A stretch of 64,000 bases of DNA from Butyrivibrio sp. AE3004 (GCF_000703165.1 NZ_JNLQ01000002.1:3566829-3630828), one strand, 5' to 3'; positions 54,223-63,495 are shown, counted from the stretch's first letter. Numbers and translations are program-made. Notes: a model not told the origin generated them from the letters alone.

Positions 54223-55209
54223 ATGGCTAAAAGAGAAAAGATACATTTTGAAACTGTAGATGAGCTTCTTGGGGCTCCAACATTTAAGGACGGTACAGAG
54301 GAAATAAAGATAGATAAGATCCATCCGTTCAAGGATCATCCTTTCAAGGTTATTGATGATGAGAAAATGTCAGAACTGGTTGAAAGCGTTAAGATAAACG
54401 GAATTCTTTCCCCTGTACTTGTCAGACCGGATAACAATGGTGGTTATGAAATGATTTCAGGACACAGAAGAATGCATGCAGCTGTGATAGCTGGGGTAGA
54501 TACACTCCCGGCAATTGTAAAGGAACTGTCTGATGATGAAGCTGTAATAGCAATGGTCGATAGTAATGTCCAGCGAGAGGAAATACTTCCAAGTGAAAGG
54601 GCTTTTTCCTTAAAGATGAAAATGGATGTCATGAGAAGACAGGGTGCAAGGACAGATTTGACTTCCGCCACTGAGTGGCGAAAGTTGGATGAAGGTACTT
54701 CCGCCACTGAGCGGCGGAAGTTAAATGATGAATCCGCAGCTGATGGAACCCGTAAGAAAGAAGCTGCAGCCATTGCAGGTGAAGAATATGGAATGGGTAA
54801 AACACAAGTAAAAAAATATATCCGTCTTACAGAACTTCTTCCGGAATTATTGGATATGGTCGACGAAAAGAAAATCGCAATTGGTCTTGGGGCAGAGATT
54901 TCATATTTTGATAAGGATGTTCAAAGATGGGTTTATGAGTATCGTCTCGAAAATGGCTTCTTAAAACAGGAACAGATTGAAGCGCTGAAGAATCATCCCA
55001 ATCTGGATAATCTCACGCAATATACAGTCATACAGGTTATGAATGCTGCATTGCCTGAACCTAAGATAAGCGGAAAAGTAGCTATCTCAGAAAAGAAGCT
55101 GAATAAATATTTTCCGTCACACATGCCAGCAAGAGAACGAGAAAGAATAATCCTTGAACTCTTGGCGCAGTGGAAAGAATCACAAAAGGAGGTACAGGAT
55201 GAAACTTGA
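54223..55209 (+). CDS. parB: ParB/RepB/Spo0J family partition protein
   Basis: 328 aa. The ParB N-terminal domain (about 25-110) has IHPFKDHPFKVIDDEKMSEL and SGHRRMHAAVIAG. A central HTH-type region (about 175-215) is interrupted upstream by an insert (about 145-170) made of two copies of a TSATExRKL block, which at DNA level are palindromes. The C-terminal domain has FPSHMPARERERIILELL. It should bind centromere sites and work with ParA. The C-terminus overlaps the next start by 11 bases. Confidence 0.9.
   Translation: MAKREKIHFETVDELLGAPTFKDGTEEIKIDKIHPFKDHPFKVIDDEKMSELVESVKINGILSPVLVRPDNNGGYEMISGHRRMHAAVIAGVDTLPAIVKELSDDEAVIAMVDSNVQREEILPSERAFSLKMKMDVMRRQGARTDLTSATEWRKLDEGTSATERRKLNDESAADGTRKKEAAAIAGEEYGMGKTQVKKYIRLTELLPELLDMVDEKKIAIGLGAEISYFDKDVQRWVYEYRLENGFLKQEQIEALKNHPNLDNLTQYTVIQVMNAALPEPKISGKVAISEKKLNKYFPSHMPARERERIILELLAQWKESQKEVQDET
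54661..54721 (+). repeat. Two in-frame palindromes within parB
   Basis: ACTTCCGCC-ACTGA-GTGGCGAAAGT (54661-54685, imperfect) and ACTTCCGCC-ACTGA-GCGGCGGAAGT (54697-54721, perfect 10-bp arms), at a 36-bp period of exactly 12 codons. They encode the repeated TSATExRKL block between the ParB N-terminal domain and the HTH. Confidence 0.85.
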
Positions 55210-55606
55210 TTATCATTACGGCAGGCAGGCCATGCAATATGCCATGGTTGAGATACCACTACTTATGTTTTTGGATGATGCATTTGAGTCCTTATCTATA
55301 GAAGCGAAAGTTGTTTATGGAATTTTGCTTCAGAGAATAAAGATGGCAGTCAGAAATGGGTGGAGAGATGAATTGGGAAGACTCTACGTAATATACCCGT
55401 TGGAACAGATGCATAAGGATATAGGGCTCTCTACAAGAACAATCAGTGCGGCATTAAAACAGTTGGAGGAGATAGGGATCCTTGATATAGAAACAAGAGG
55501 ACAGGGTATGCCCAATCTGTACTACGTTAAGAATTTCATCTACAAGGATGAAGATAATGGTTCCAGAGGTGCAAAAATTGCATCTCTGGATAAAGGAAGG
55601 GGATAA
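55199..55606 (+). CDS. RepA_N-type replication initiator-like protein (short)
   Basis: 135 aa from the ATG at 55199, which has AAAGGAGG 8 bases upstream and overlaps the parB stop. It matches the N-terminal winged-helix part of RepA_N initiators: MVEIPLLMFLDDAFESLSIEAKVVYG and IGLSTRTISAALKQLEEIGIL. It lacks a C-terminal domain and may be a truncated or accessory paralogue of the next gene. Confidence 0.75.
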   Translation: MKLDYHYGRQAMQYAMVEIPLLMFLDDAFESLSIEAKVVYGILLQRIKMAVRNGWRDELGRLYVIYPLEQMHKDIGLSTRTISAALKQLEEIGILDIETRGQGMPNLYYVKNFIYKDEDNGSRGAKIASLDKGRG

Positions 55607-55615
55607 AAAGGGGAA

Positions 55616-56674
55616 ATGAAATTTGAGTATTTTAACGGAAAAGAGCCTGCTTCAAATTGCTTTATAGTCTTACCGAAAGCACTTCAACATGATCCGGAAC
55701 TAAAAAAGCTATCTTCAAATGCTAAGGTTCTATATGGAATTATGCTGGATAGGATGAAATTATCAGCTATAAATAATCAGATCGATAAAGATGGTAAAAC
55801 CTTCATATATTTCTCTATTGAGAGTATTCAGGAGGAGCTTAATGTGGGCAGAAATACAGCTTTTAAAGTCTTGGAAGAGCTTGATACGGACAATGGAATC
55901 GGGCTTATAGAACGTGTGAAGTGTGGCCAGGGAAGGCAATCTCGAATTTATGTCATGAGAATAGTTGAGGCAAAATACGATTACTCTGCAGATGAATATG
56001 AAAACGAAGATACTGTTCCAGTTCAGAAGTTTATTAATAGGGATTCAGAAGAAAAAACGGAAGTTTCAGAATCCCAAAATGTAAACTTCAAGAAGTTTAT
56101 AAATGGGACTTCTAGAAGTTTAAATTCTAACACTCTAGAAGTTTATAATCGGGACCCTAATAAGAATATTATTAATAAAAATAAAATTAATAATAATAAT
56201 CTTATCCATATCTATCCAAGTAATACTAAGGCTTCGACGATTGATGGGATGGGATGTGACTCTGATGAAACAGCTACAAGATTGTATGTCAGGGAAGACA
56301 TAGGGACTGATTCTATCTGCAGTGCATATCCGCATTGGGAAAGCAAAGTACGTGGACTTGAGGATCTGATTGTTGATGTGCTTACTTCAAGACGCAGCAC
56401 AATCACAATCGCTGGAGAAGAAAGAGAGCTGAATGTAGTTAAAGGTCGCTTTATGAAGCTTAACAGATTCCAGCTTGAAACAGTGATAGAGAACTGGTCT
56501 AAGCTCAAAAAGACACCAAATAATTCTAGGGCATACCTTCTTGCAATGCTGTTTAATGTGTCCGGGACAGCAGATATGCAGTTTGAGGCTGAATGCAATG
56601 AGGGTGCACAGAGTAATTATCAAAAGGTGGCTGACAATAACAATGCGGATTATGAAGATTTTATGGAGGGGTAA
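55616..56674 (+). CDS. RepA_N-type replication initiator with C-terminal DUF6017-like domain
   Basis: 352 aa. The N-terminal winged-helix domain (about 5-125: ASNCFIVLPKAL, LSSNAKVLYGIMLDRMKLSA, NVGRNTAFKVLEEL) is followed by a polar, Asn-rich linker (about 130-210) and a helical C-terminal domain (about 230-330) resembling DUF6017. RepA_N initiators drive theta replication of low-copy plasmids and some ICEs. The linker DNA carries iteron-like repeats, as expected if the origin lies inside the gene. The start has only a GGGGA site. Confidence 0.82.
   Translation: MKFEYFNGKEPASNCFIVLPKALQHDPELKKLSSNAKVLYGIMLDRMKLSAINNQIDKDGKTFIYFSIESIQEELNVGRNTAFKVLEELDTDNGIGLIERVKCGQGRQSRIYVMRIVEAKYDYSADEYENEDTVPVQKFINRDSEEKTEVSESQNVNFKKFINGTSRSLNSNTLEVYNRDPNKNIINKNKINNNNLIHIYPSNTKASTIDGMGCDSDETATRLYVREDIGTDSICSAYPHWESKVRGLEDLIVDVLTSRRSTITIAGEERELNVVKGRFMKLNRFQLETVIENWSKLKKTPNNSRAYLLAMLFNVSGTADMQFEAECNEGAQSNYQKVADNNNADYEDFMEG
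56025..56155 (+). repeat. Iteron-like repeats inside the rep gene
   Basis: AGAAGTTTA-based copies begin at 56025, 56091, 56114 and 56137; three extend to AGAAGTTTATWAWNNGGGA. TAAACTTC-AA-GAAGTTTA (56082-56099) and ACTTCTAGAAGT (56108-56119) are palindromes within the cluster. An AT-rich stretch follows (56158-56205), as at many replication origins. Confidence 0.6.
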
Positions 56675-56676
56675 AA

Positions 56677-56970
56677 ATGTTTGTTTTAAAGCTTTTACTG
56701 AAAATCATATTGTTACCGGTATTCTTGATGGTATGCTTCATCAGGACATGGGTGGAACTGCTTTCAAGGATCGGCTGCGTTATCCTGGGGCTATTTTACC
56801 TTGCGATGCTTGTAATAATCATCATGTATGTCAGCAAGCAGATGTGGGGGGCAGTAGCCATTTCTGTTGGTATGTCATTCGGAGCATTCCTCATAACTTT
56901 TGCTGCTGTTGCAGTTGGAATGGCGCTTGAAGGAATTGGCGATAAAATCAGCGAAATACTGGCATCATAA
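56677..56970 (+). CDS. Small integral membrane protein
   Basis: 97 aa with two or three hydrophobic segments (about 5-22, 32-52 and 58-82). No domain is recognised; proteins of this size and layout commonly follow rep genes in clostridial integrative elements. It starts 2 bases after the rep stop, with GGAGGGG across the junction, so it is translated from the same mRNA. Function unknown. Confidence 0.65.
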   Translation: MFVLKLLLKIILLPVFLMVCFIRTWVELLSRIGCVILGLFYLAMLVIIIMYVSKQMWGAVAISVGMSFGAFLITFAAVAVGMALEGIGDKISEILAS

Positions 56971-57032
56971 GTGATATAATCGAATGGAAGTGTTATTTTT
57001 CGTAGCACGCTGACTTCATATACATGAGGTCT

Positions 57033-57108
57033 GGGGCATTAGCGCAGTTGGGAGCGCATCACACTGGCAGTGTGAGGGTCACGGGAGCAAGTCCCACTTT
57101 GCGCGCCA
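57033..57108 (+). tRNA. tRNA-Ala(GGC)-like sequence with defective acceptor and T arm
   Basis: Exactly 76 bases ending in an encoded CCA. The D arm (GCGC/GCGC), the anticodon stem TCACA/TGTGA and loop CTGGCAG (anticodon GGC at 57066-57068) are perfect. In the acceptor stem GGGGCAT faces TTTGCGC, giving only about three pairs; the T stem has three of five pairs and the T loop reads AGCAAGT instead of TTCRANY. It is probably a decayed or recombined tRNA, or a tRNA-like element of the island, rather than a working tRNA. Confidence 0.5.
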
Positions 57109-57136
57109 CTCCGGAGATTCATTGTATGAAGAAATA

Positions 57137-57976
57137 TCATAATCTCTTGAACCAGTTTATGTAATTCTTATACTCTGACTTCAGACAAATACAGTAGAAG
57201 TCCATCTGTGCATCTTTATCAGAAAATGGAACAGAAAATCTGTTGTGACGCATTCCAAGAACGCGATTGGTTAGGTCAGTCGAGAAGGCAGGAAGGGACG
57301 AAGTCTCTGCGACTTCCATAAGGGATTCTGTTCCCGATTGAAGAAGAAACTTCGACTTTGGCATATGTTTTCGGACGATGGCATCCCATACTCCGACTTC
57401 AGATACCATGAGAAAACTTTCACCATCCATTTGCTTGAACGTGATGGAGCTTTCATATGCAAGTTTATGCTCCGGTATTAGTGATGCACAAAGGTGTTCT
57501 GAGCCGCAGTGCTGGGAATGATAAAGCTCACCTTCAAGCTGATGGTTGAGTATTATCATCTGATATGTTTTGTTATTAATCCCTGTAATAAGGGTTTCTT
57601 CATCTGTCATCTCTGTTGATAATGCCATATTAGAAAATGTCGTTGATAGTCTTGGCATCAGCTCAAGAAGCGGACCAGGTGCACAGGATCCTACAGTTAT
57701 GGTCTTGCTTCTTCTGTCAGAAAGACGTACCTGTTCTTCCATGGCCTCATGCATGTGAAGAATATCTTCTGCATATTCTGCAGCTACCTTACCTGTATCA
57801 TTAAGATACAGTCTTTTTTTCTCCCTCTCAAAAAGCTTTACTCCAAACTCGTCCTCGAGCTTGCTCATGGATCTGGTAAGTGTAGGCTGCGTAAGATGAA
57901 GTGCTTCTGCTGCTTCGGATAATGTTCTGTGATTCTTAAAAGCTACAAGATGCTCCAAAAGATATGTCTCGATCAT
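57137..57976 (-). CDS. LysR-family transcriptional regulator
   Basis: 279 aa. The winged HTH is at 1-60 (LEHLVAFKNHRTLSEAAEAL, then LTQPTLTRSMSKLEDEFGVKLFER); the effector domain (about 90-279) has the periplasmic-binding fold. The start at 57976 has GGGAG 7 bases upstream and gives a canonical N-terminus; the longer ORF would run through the promoter. It is divergent from the flavodoxin and aldo-keto reductase genes, a classic LysR arrangement. ATAC-GGG-GTAT near 58055 is a possible binding dyad. It is intact, unlike most of the block it probably controls. Confidence 0.88.
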   Translation of the reverse strand: MIETYLLEHLVAFKNHRTLSEAAEALHLTQPTLTRSMSKLEDEFGVKLFEREKKRLYLNDTGKVAAEYAEDILHMHEAMEEQVRLSDRRSKTITVGSCAPGPLLELMPRLSTTFSNMALSTEMTDEETLITGINNKTYQMIILNHQLEGELYHSQHCGSEHLCASLIPEHKLAYESSITFKQMDGESFLMVSEVGVWDAIVRKHMPKSKFLLQSGTESLMEVAETSSLPAFSTDLTNRVLGMRHNRFSVPFSDKDAQMDFYCICLKSEYKNYINWFKRL

Positions 57977-58110
57977 GATATACTCCCAATGATTAATATA
58001 CGCAACAAGTATATTATAATACGAAAGTTCAATTTTACACAGCTGAATATACGGGGTATCATCAAAAACATAGAACATAAACATCGCATATAAAACAGGA
58101 GGCGGTTTAA

Positions 58111-58586
58111 ATGAAGACACTTGTAGCGTATTTCTCATGGAGCGGAAATACAGAGAAGATTGCCAAACGGATTGTGGCGAAGACCGGAGCCGATATGTTC
58201 AGGATCGAGCGAAAGGTACCCTACAGTGAAGATTACAACACCTGTGCATATAGAGAGGCAAAGGAAGAGATAGAAAAGAAGATAAGACCGGAGATAAAGA
58301 CACCTCTTCCGGATGTGGGAAAAATACGACAGCTTGATTCTGGCATTTTCCTATCTGGTGGTACACATCACCGCTTCCTGTATGGAGATTTTTGGAATCC
58401 TATCCGGACTGGAAAGGAAAAAGATTTATCTTTTTGCGAACTCTTATACAGATGATCATAAACTACATGACCACATCACTTAAGGATGCAAAAGCGTCAG
58501 CAAGAAATGCGGATGTTGTTGCAGGACTATTTAACAAGGAAATAGAAGGGCTGGATGAATGGCTCAAACAGAATAATTTCAGATAA
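58111..58586 (+). pseudogene. Flavodoxin, interrupted by frameshifts
   Basis: The first 70 codons encode a normal long-chain flavodoxin start (MKTLVAYFSWSGNTEKIAKR with the FMN phosphate loop SWSGNTEK). After PDVGK the frame is lost at a run of five A (58320-58325), again at TTTT near 58350 and at AAAAA near 58420. Shifting one base at each restores FPIWWYTSPLPVWRFLESYP and the C-terminal tail ending EWLKQNNFR. A quinone/flavodoxin-type oxidoreductase role is expected if intact. GGAGG precedes the start. Confidence 0.8.
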
Positions 58587-58603
58587 GAAGGAGGATTTCT
58601 ATT

Positions 58604-59461
58604 ATGGAGTACATTACACTTAACACAGGAGCAAAGATGCCACTTGAGGGATTCGGAGTATTTCAGATTCCGGACTTAAAAGAATGCGAAGAGGTAGTTT
58701 ATAACGCTATCAAGACTGGATACCGTCTTATCGATACTGCAGCCGCGTATGCAAATGAAGAAGCTGTTGGAAAAGCAGTTGCCCGTGCTATTTCTGATGG
58801 TCTGACCACAAGGGAAGAGCTTTTCATAACCACCAAAGTGTGGGTAAACGACATGAAGAGTGAGGAAGCTGCTTATGAAGCTGTAAAGACATCGCTTGGC
58901 AAGATGGAACTCGATTATGCAGACCTCATTCTCCTTCATCAGCCAATGGGTGATTACTTCGCAGCTTACCGCGGGATCACAAAGGCATACAAGGAAGGTC
59001 TGGCAAAGGCTATAGGTGTAGCAAATTTCTATCCTGCTATTCTTACAAACCTCTGCGAGACAGTAGAAGTAATTCCGGCTGTAAATCAGGTAGAGCTTCA
59101 TCCCTTCTTTGCACAGGAAGCAGCAATTGAGAATATGAAGGCTTATGGCGTTGTTCCTCAGGCCTGGGGACCTCTTGCAGAAGGAAAACATGGGATTTTC
59201 ACAGATCCTGTTCTTACAGAGATTGGAAAGAAGTATGATAAGAGTGCAGCTCAGGTTGCTTTGAAGTGGAATGCCCAGCGAGGTGTTTCCATCATCCCCA
59301 AGTCAGTGCATGTGGAGAGAATGGAACAGAACATCGATATCTGGGATTTTGAACTCACTGATGAAGAGATGGCTAAGGTGGCTGCAAAGGATCTGGGACA
59401 CAGCGAGATCGTAAACCATGATAGTCCTGAGTTTGTGAAGTTCGTACTGAATCTGCATTGA
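58604..59461 (+). CDS. Aldo/keto reductase
   Basis: 285-aa NADPH-dependent reductase, TIM-barrel fold, intact. The catalytic tetrad is visible: D44 and Y49 (RLIDTAAAYANEEAVG), K78 (TTKVW) and H112 (LLHQP). The C-terminal IPKSVHVERMEQNIDIWDFEL is the cofactor-binding region. It resembles AKR5-type 2,5-diketo-gluconate reductase-like enzymes; the true substrate is unknown. GGAGG precedes the start. It probably forms an operon with the flavodoxin and FMN reductase genes under the divergent LysR protein. Confidence 0.92.
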   Translation: MEYITLNTGAKMPLEGFGVFQIPDLKECEEVVYNAIKTGYRLIDTAAAYANEEAVGKAVARAISDGLTTREELFITTKVWVNDMKSEEAAYEAVKTSLGKMELDYADLILLHQPMGDYFAAYRGITKAYKEGLAKAIGVANFYPAILTNLCETVEVIPAVNQVELHPFFAQEAAIENMKAYGVVPQAWGPLAEGKHGIFTDPVLTEIGKKYDKSAAQVALKWNAQRGVSIIPKSVHVERMEQNIDIWDFELTDEEMAKVAAKDLGHSEIVNHDSPEFVKFVLNLH

Positions 59462-59480
59462 TTGGAGAGGGAGGTTTTTT

Positions 59481-60101
59481 ATGAAGGTACTTATCATTAA
59501 CGGAAGCCCCAGAGTGGGCGGAAACACAAGTATTGCTCTTGATGAAATGGTAAAGGTGTTTGAATCAGAAGGCATAGAGACGGAAGTTGTTTTTGTCGGA
59601 AACAAGGATATCAGGGGCTGCATTGCATGCCGCGCATGTGCCGAAAAAGGCAAGTGTGTATTTAATGATGTGGTAAATGAACTTGCTCCGAAATTTGAGG
59701 AGGCTGACGGTCTGTGGTAGTGGCATCACCAGTTTATTTTGCATCAGCTAATGGTACGCTTATCTCATGTCTTGACAGACTTTTCTTCAGCACTCATTTT
59801 GACAAGACAATGAAAGTAGGAGCATCAGTAGCTATAGCAAGACGTGGTGGCTGTTCTGCTACATATGATGAACTCAATAAGTATTTCACAATCAGTGGAA
59901 TGCCTGTTGCATCAAGCCAGTACTGGAACAGTGTTCATGGCAGAGAAAAGGGAGAGGCGGAGCAGGATCTGGAAGGTCTTCAGACCATGCGAACGCTTGC
60001 AAGAAAACATGACTTTCCTTATGAAGAGCATCGCTCTTGGAAAAGAAAAGTATGGACTTCCTGAGAAGGAAGAACATCAGTGGACACATTTCATTAGGTA
60101 G
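59481..60101 (+). pseudogene. NADPH-dependent FMN reductase/iron-sulfur flavoprotein, frameshifted
   Basis: MKVLIINGSPRVGGNTSIAL is the FMN-binding start, followed by a CxxCxxC-like RGCIACRACAEKGKC. The frame breaks at 59712 (one G appears missing in GGTCTGTGG), continues as VASPVYFASANGTL, and breaks again near 60004 at a run of A. One-base corrections give a protein of about 206 aa ending EEHQWTHFIR. AGGGAGG precedes the start. It lies 19 bases after the aldo-keto reductase. Confidence 0.8.
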
Positions 60102-60184
60102 AAAGTTATACTATCGGAATTAAACTGTCTAGTGGTGGTGAGGGAATGGGAGGTTCAAGTTTCCGTGATGCGCACCAATTTATC

Positions 60185-60769
60185 TTATGGCAGTTTTTTC
60201 AGTGTGTTCTCAAAGACATATACGCAGATATCTGCCATATGCTCTTCGCTTTCATGCATCCCGTCCCTGAACCAACTGATAAGTATCTGGAAAAAAGCTG
60301 CTTCTGAAGCGAGCCTGATGTACTTTGTCTCGGTATCTGTTGCAGGTAGAGAAGCTCTGAAATGGATCTTCCGGAAAAGAGTTCACGCTGTAATATACCT
60401 GCCTGATCAAATAAGGTAATGGTTTCCTTATCCTCACGGACAGTTCTAAAAACATCTTCAAACCACCGATGAGGGTTCTCGTGAAACTCTGGTTTTTCGC
60501 TGATATCAGCAATCCTTTTTATAAGTTTGTTTCCCAGTTCATGCAAAATATCTTCTTTGTCTGCATAGTTACGGTAGAATGCCGTTCTTGACACTCCGGC
60601 ACGACGCACGATCTCGCTGACGGTGATTTTTTCATATGGGGTGTTCTCCCATAAGGTGCATCAGCGCAAGCTGAAGACATTCTCTTGTCAGGCTGGTTAG
60701 ATTCTTTATTATTCATCCGCAGAACATCTTTTTCTGCATTTCTGTCAAAGGTTCTTTTGTGGTAGTCAT
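60185..60769 (-). pseudogene. TetR-family regulator, frameshifted
   Basis: Reading on the minus strand, MTTTKEPLTEMQKKMF is followed by a frame change, then LTSLTRECLQLALMHLMGEH, another change, and VRRAGVSRTAFYRNYADKED (the HTH). A further change near 60390 leads to a C-terminal part with ILISWFRDGMHESEEHMAD and a stop at 60185. With about three one-base corrections it is a standard TetR protein of about 190 aa. It is divergent from the radical SAM gene, across a region with the dyad GTTAC-ACTT-GTAAC. Confidence 0.75.
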
Positions 60770-60880
60770 ATTTCTTTTCCTCGCTGTTACAAAATGTACG
60801 ATTATGTAAACATCGCTCCAAATGGTATTGCTACTGTCATGTCCGAGCTCAGAGCCGTTGTATTCGTCTTTTTGGCGGAG

Positions 60881-60894
60881 TTACACTTGTAACA
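60881..60894. promoter_or_regulatory. Operator-like dyad between tetR and radical SAM genes
   Basis: GTTAC-ACTT-GTAAC. A related TGTTACA...TGTAAACA pair is at about 60785-60812. The position between divergent genes suits TetR-type control. Confidence 0.5.
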
Positions 60895-60935
60895 TCAGAA
60901 TGATTGTAACCACTACATGGGGAGGCAAAACAAGT

Positions 60936-62432
60936 ATGCAGGTTATAGAAACTATTTCTCACAAGGCACAGAGACAGGCATTCAGTATTTTGATAGACAG
61001 ATTTCTTGCAAATCTGGATAAGTCTGAGAACAGAACAGCAACATACTTAAAGCTCGTGGACCAGGCAGAGAAATTTTGGGGGGAAAGATGCCACAAGAAA
61101 AGAAAAGCTTGATCAGGTAAGGAAATGCTTTTAAGAGATCCCGATAACAGATGGGTCAAGTTTCTGAATAAAGTAGTTGATGAGACAGATCCTCATGTTG
61201 CCAAGATGACAATGCTCAACCTTGGTTATGAGGCCTTTTTCAGAGGCACTAAGATGATAAGGGCTAACAGGGAAAAAGTATGGCTGCAATATACCATGGC
61301 TTATTCTCTTTGATCCAACAAGTGCCTGCAACATGCACTGTCAGGGCTGCTGGTCCGGAACCTACGGCCCCAAGCACAATCTTTCTTTTGAAGACATGGA
61401 TAAGATCGTTACCCAGGGAAAAGAGCTGGGTGTTTACCTTTACATGATGACAGGAGGTGAGCCTCTTGTCAGAAAGAAGGATGTGCTCCGCCTTGCTGAA
61501 AAGCACAATGATGTAGAGTTTTCTATTTTTGATAACTCCACTTTAATCGACGAGGACTTCTGCAAGGAAGTAGTAAGGCTTGGAAACATCACGTTCCAGC
61601 TTTCTATCGAAGGTACTCCGGATACTAATGATGCAAGACGTGGAATTGGTCACTACGATGCTGTTATGAAAGCCATGGACCTGTTTAAGAAATACGGAAT
61701 TGTATATGGCACTTCCATCTGCTATACAAGGAATAATATCGATGCAGTAACTGATCCTAAATTCATCGAGTTCATAGCTGAAAAAAGCGCAAGATTCGGA
61801 TTCTTCTTCCACTACATGCCGGTTGGTAACAATGCTGTTCCAGAGCTTATGCCAACAGTAGAGCAGAGAAAAAAGATGGTGGAACAGATCAGGTTCCTTA
61901 GAAGTGATAAGTGCGATATCGGATTCTTCCCAATGGATTTCCAAAAATGACGGGGAAGCTGTTGGTGGCTGTATCGCTGGCGGAAGAAACTACTTCCACA
62001 TCAATTCAAGCGGAGATGCTGAGCCCTGCGTATTTGTCCACTTCTCCAACACCAATATCCATACTCACTCAATCCTTGAGATGCTAAAGAGCCCTCTTTT
62101 CATGGAATATCATAAGGGACAGCCCTTTAATAAGAATCATTTAAGGCCATGTCCTATGCTTGAAAATCCCGAGCTTCTTAGAGAGATGGTAGCAAGATCC
62201 GGAGCCCATGGCACCAATGAAGAATCAGAAAGAAAGCGTTGAACACCTCTGCGCAAAATGTGATAATTATTCAAAAGAGTGGGGACCTGTAGCTGATGAT
62301 ATCTGGGCTCACCAGAAGCACTACAGAAAATCTTACGAGAACTATGCAAAAGAAAAATATAGAAAGCGCAGAAAAAAACTGGAATTTCCTGATGTTAAGG
62401 AATCCAAGAAGAAAGAGAACAGAGGCGCATAA
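60936..62432 (+). pseudogene. Radical SAM protein with C-terminal Cys-rich (SPASM-like) region, frameshifted
   Basis: The pieces join into a known type: ISHKAQRQAFSILIDRFLAN at the start, VAKMTMLNLGYEAFFRGTK, the cluster motif CNMHCQGCW (61329-61355), MMTGGEPLVRKKDV, YFHINSSGDAEPCVF and a C-terminal CPMLENPELL...HLCAKC. Frame is lost at GGGGGG (about 61078), GGAAATG (about 61122), GAAAAAG (about 61272), CAAAAATG (about 61942) and near 62230; each needs one base. GGGGAGG precedes the start. It would be a radical SAM/SPASM-type maturase or oxidoreductase of unknown substrate. Confidence 0.8.
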
Positions 62433-62449
62433 TTGCCTGGGGGAAAATA

Positions 62450-63294
62450 ATGATAAAAATTCTGTCAGATAGTACCTGTGATCTGTCACCGAATTGATTC
62501 AAAAAATACGACATCGGTATAATCCCGCTATATGTAAGACTCGGGGATGTGGAATATCTCGATGGCGTCAATATTTCTCCCGAACAGATCCATAAATGGT
62601 CTGATGAACATGGAGAAACGCTCAAGACAGCAGCGGCCAGCATTGAGGATATTTCCAAATACCTGGATCCGTCAGAAACAGATGAATACGTTATTTTCAC
62701 GATATCATCTTCAATGTCGGCAAACTTTAACAATGTCAGACTTGCTGCAGAAGATCTTGGCATGTCTGACAGAGTTCATGTTATGATTCTGCAAATCTTT
62801 CCACAGGTATCGGACTATTGGTAGTGTATGCTGCAGAGCTGGCAAAAGAAGGAAAGACAGCAAAAGAAATAGCAAGCGAGATAGAGAAAACCAAAGATAA
62901 AGTTCGTGCAAGCTTTGTGATAGATACCCTTGTTTTATCTACATAGGGGCGGTCGCTGTTCTGGCCTTGCTGCCTTCTTTGGAACAGCGTTGAAGATCCA
63001 TCCGCGTATCGCTGTATCTGACGGGGCCATGCATCCGGAAAAGAAATATCGCGGATCAAGCAGACGCTATGTACTTGATTATGTCAGGGACATGGAAGCT
63101 GACCTGAAAAATGCCAGACCGGAGCGCGTATTTTATAACCCATTCCGGATGCGACAGGAAAGTGGTTTGAATCTGTGAGAGAATATCTGGGTTAGTCTTG
63201 GCGTGTTCAAAGAAATCCTTGAGACCCGCGCAGGAAGTGTTGTTTCGTCGCACTGTGGTCCGGAACACTAGGGGTGCTGTTTATTGCCAAATGA
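62450..63294 (+). pseudogene. DegV family fatty-acid-binding protein, frameshifted
   Basis: MIKILSDSTCDLSP is the canonical DegV start, followed by IIPLYVRLGDVEYLDGVNIS, FTISSSMSANFNNVRLAAED and RGGRCSGLAAFFGTALKIHP. The frame is lost at least six times: about 62493 (CCG, one G missing, then an extra A), 62785 (ATGAT), 62935 (TTTT), 63140, 63180 and 63263 (GAACA). Corrected, it is about 280 aa ending TLGVLFIAK. DegV proteins bind fatty acids for FakA kinase. GGGGG precedes the start. Confidence 0.75.
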
Positions 63295-63495
63295 TAAGAA
63301 AGATATTTCGCTTATTAAATGGTTCAGTGGTGCTACGGGAAATTTCAGGGAGAAGGCAAGCAAGATATGGGACTTCAAGCTTTATGGAGATATAATTAGG
63401 AATCCTAATGAGACTGACCCAACAGCGAAAATGCGTATGTAGAACTGGTATATTCTGACAGATTCCAGCCTATTCAATTTGTTGAAAAGGAATGA
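63295..63495 (+). pseudogene. Unidentified coding remnant
   Basis: After the DegV stop a frame reads DISLIKWFSGATGNFREKAS and IWDFKLYGDIIRNPNETDPT, then, after removing one A near 63430, NAYVELVYSDRFQPIQFVEKE and a stop at 63493-63495. It looks like the C-terminus of a soluble protein whose 5' part is missing or is fused out of frame. I do not recognise the family. Confidence 0.45.

Noticed and set aside
58111..63294. Programmed frameshifting in the flavodoxin, radical SAM and DegV genes
   Set aside because: There are several shifts per gene, in both directions and without slippery-site or pseudoknot context; error or decay explains them better.
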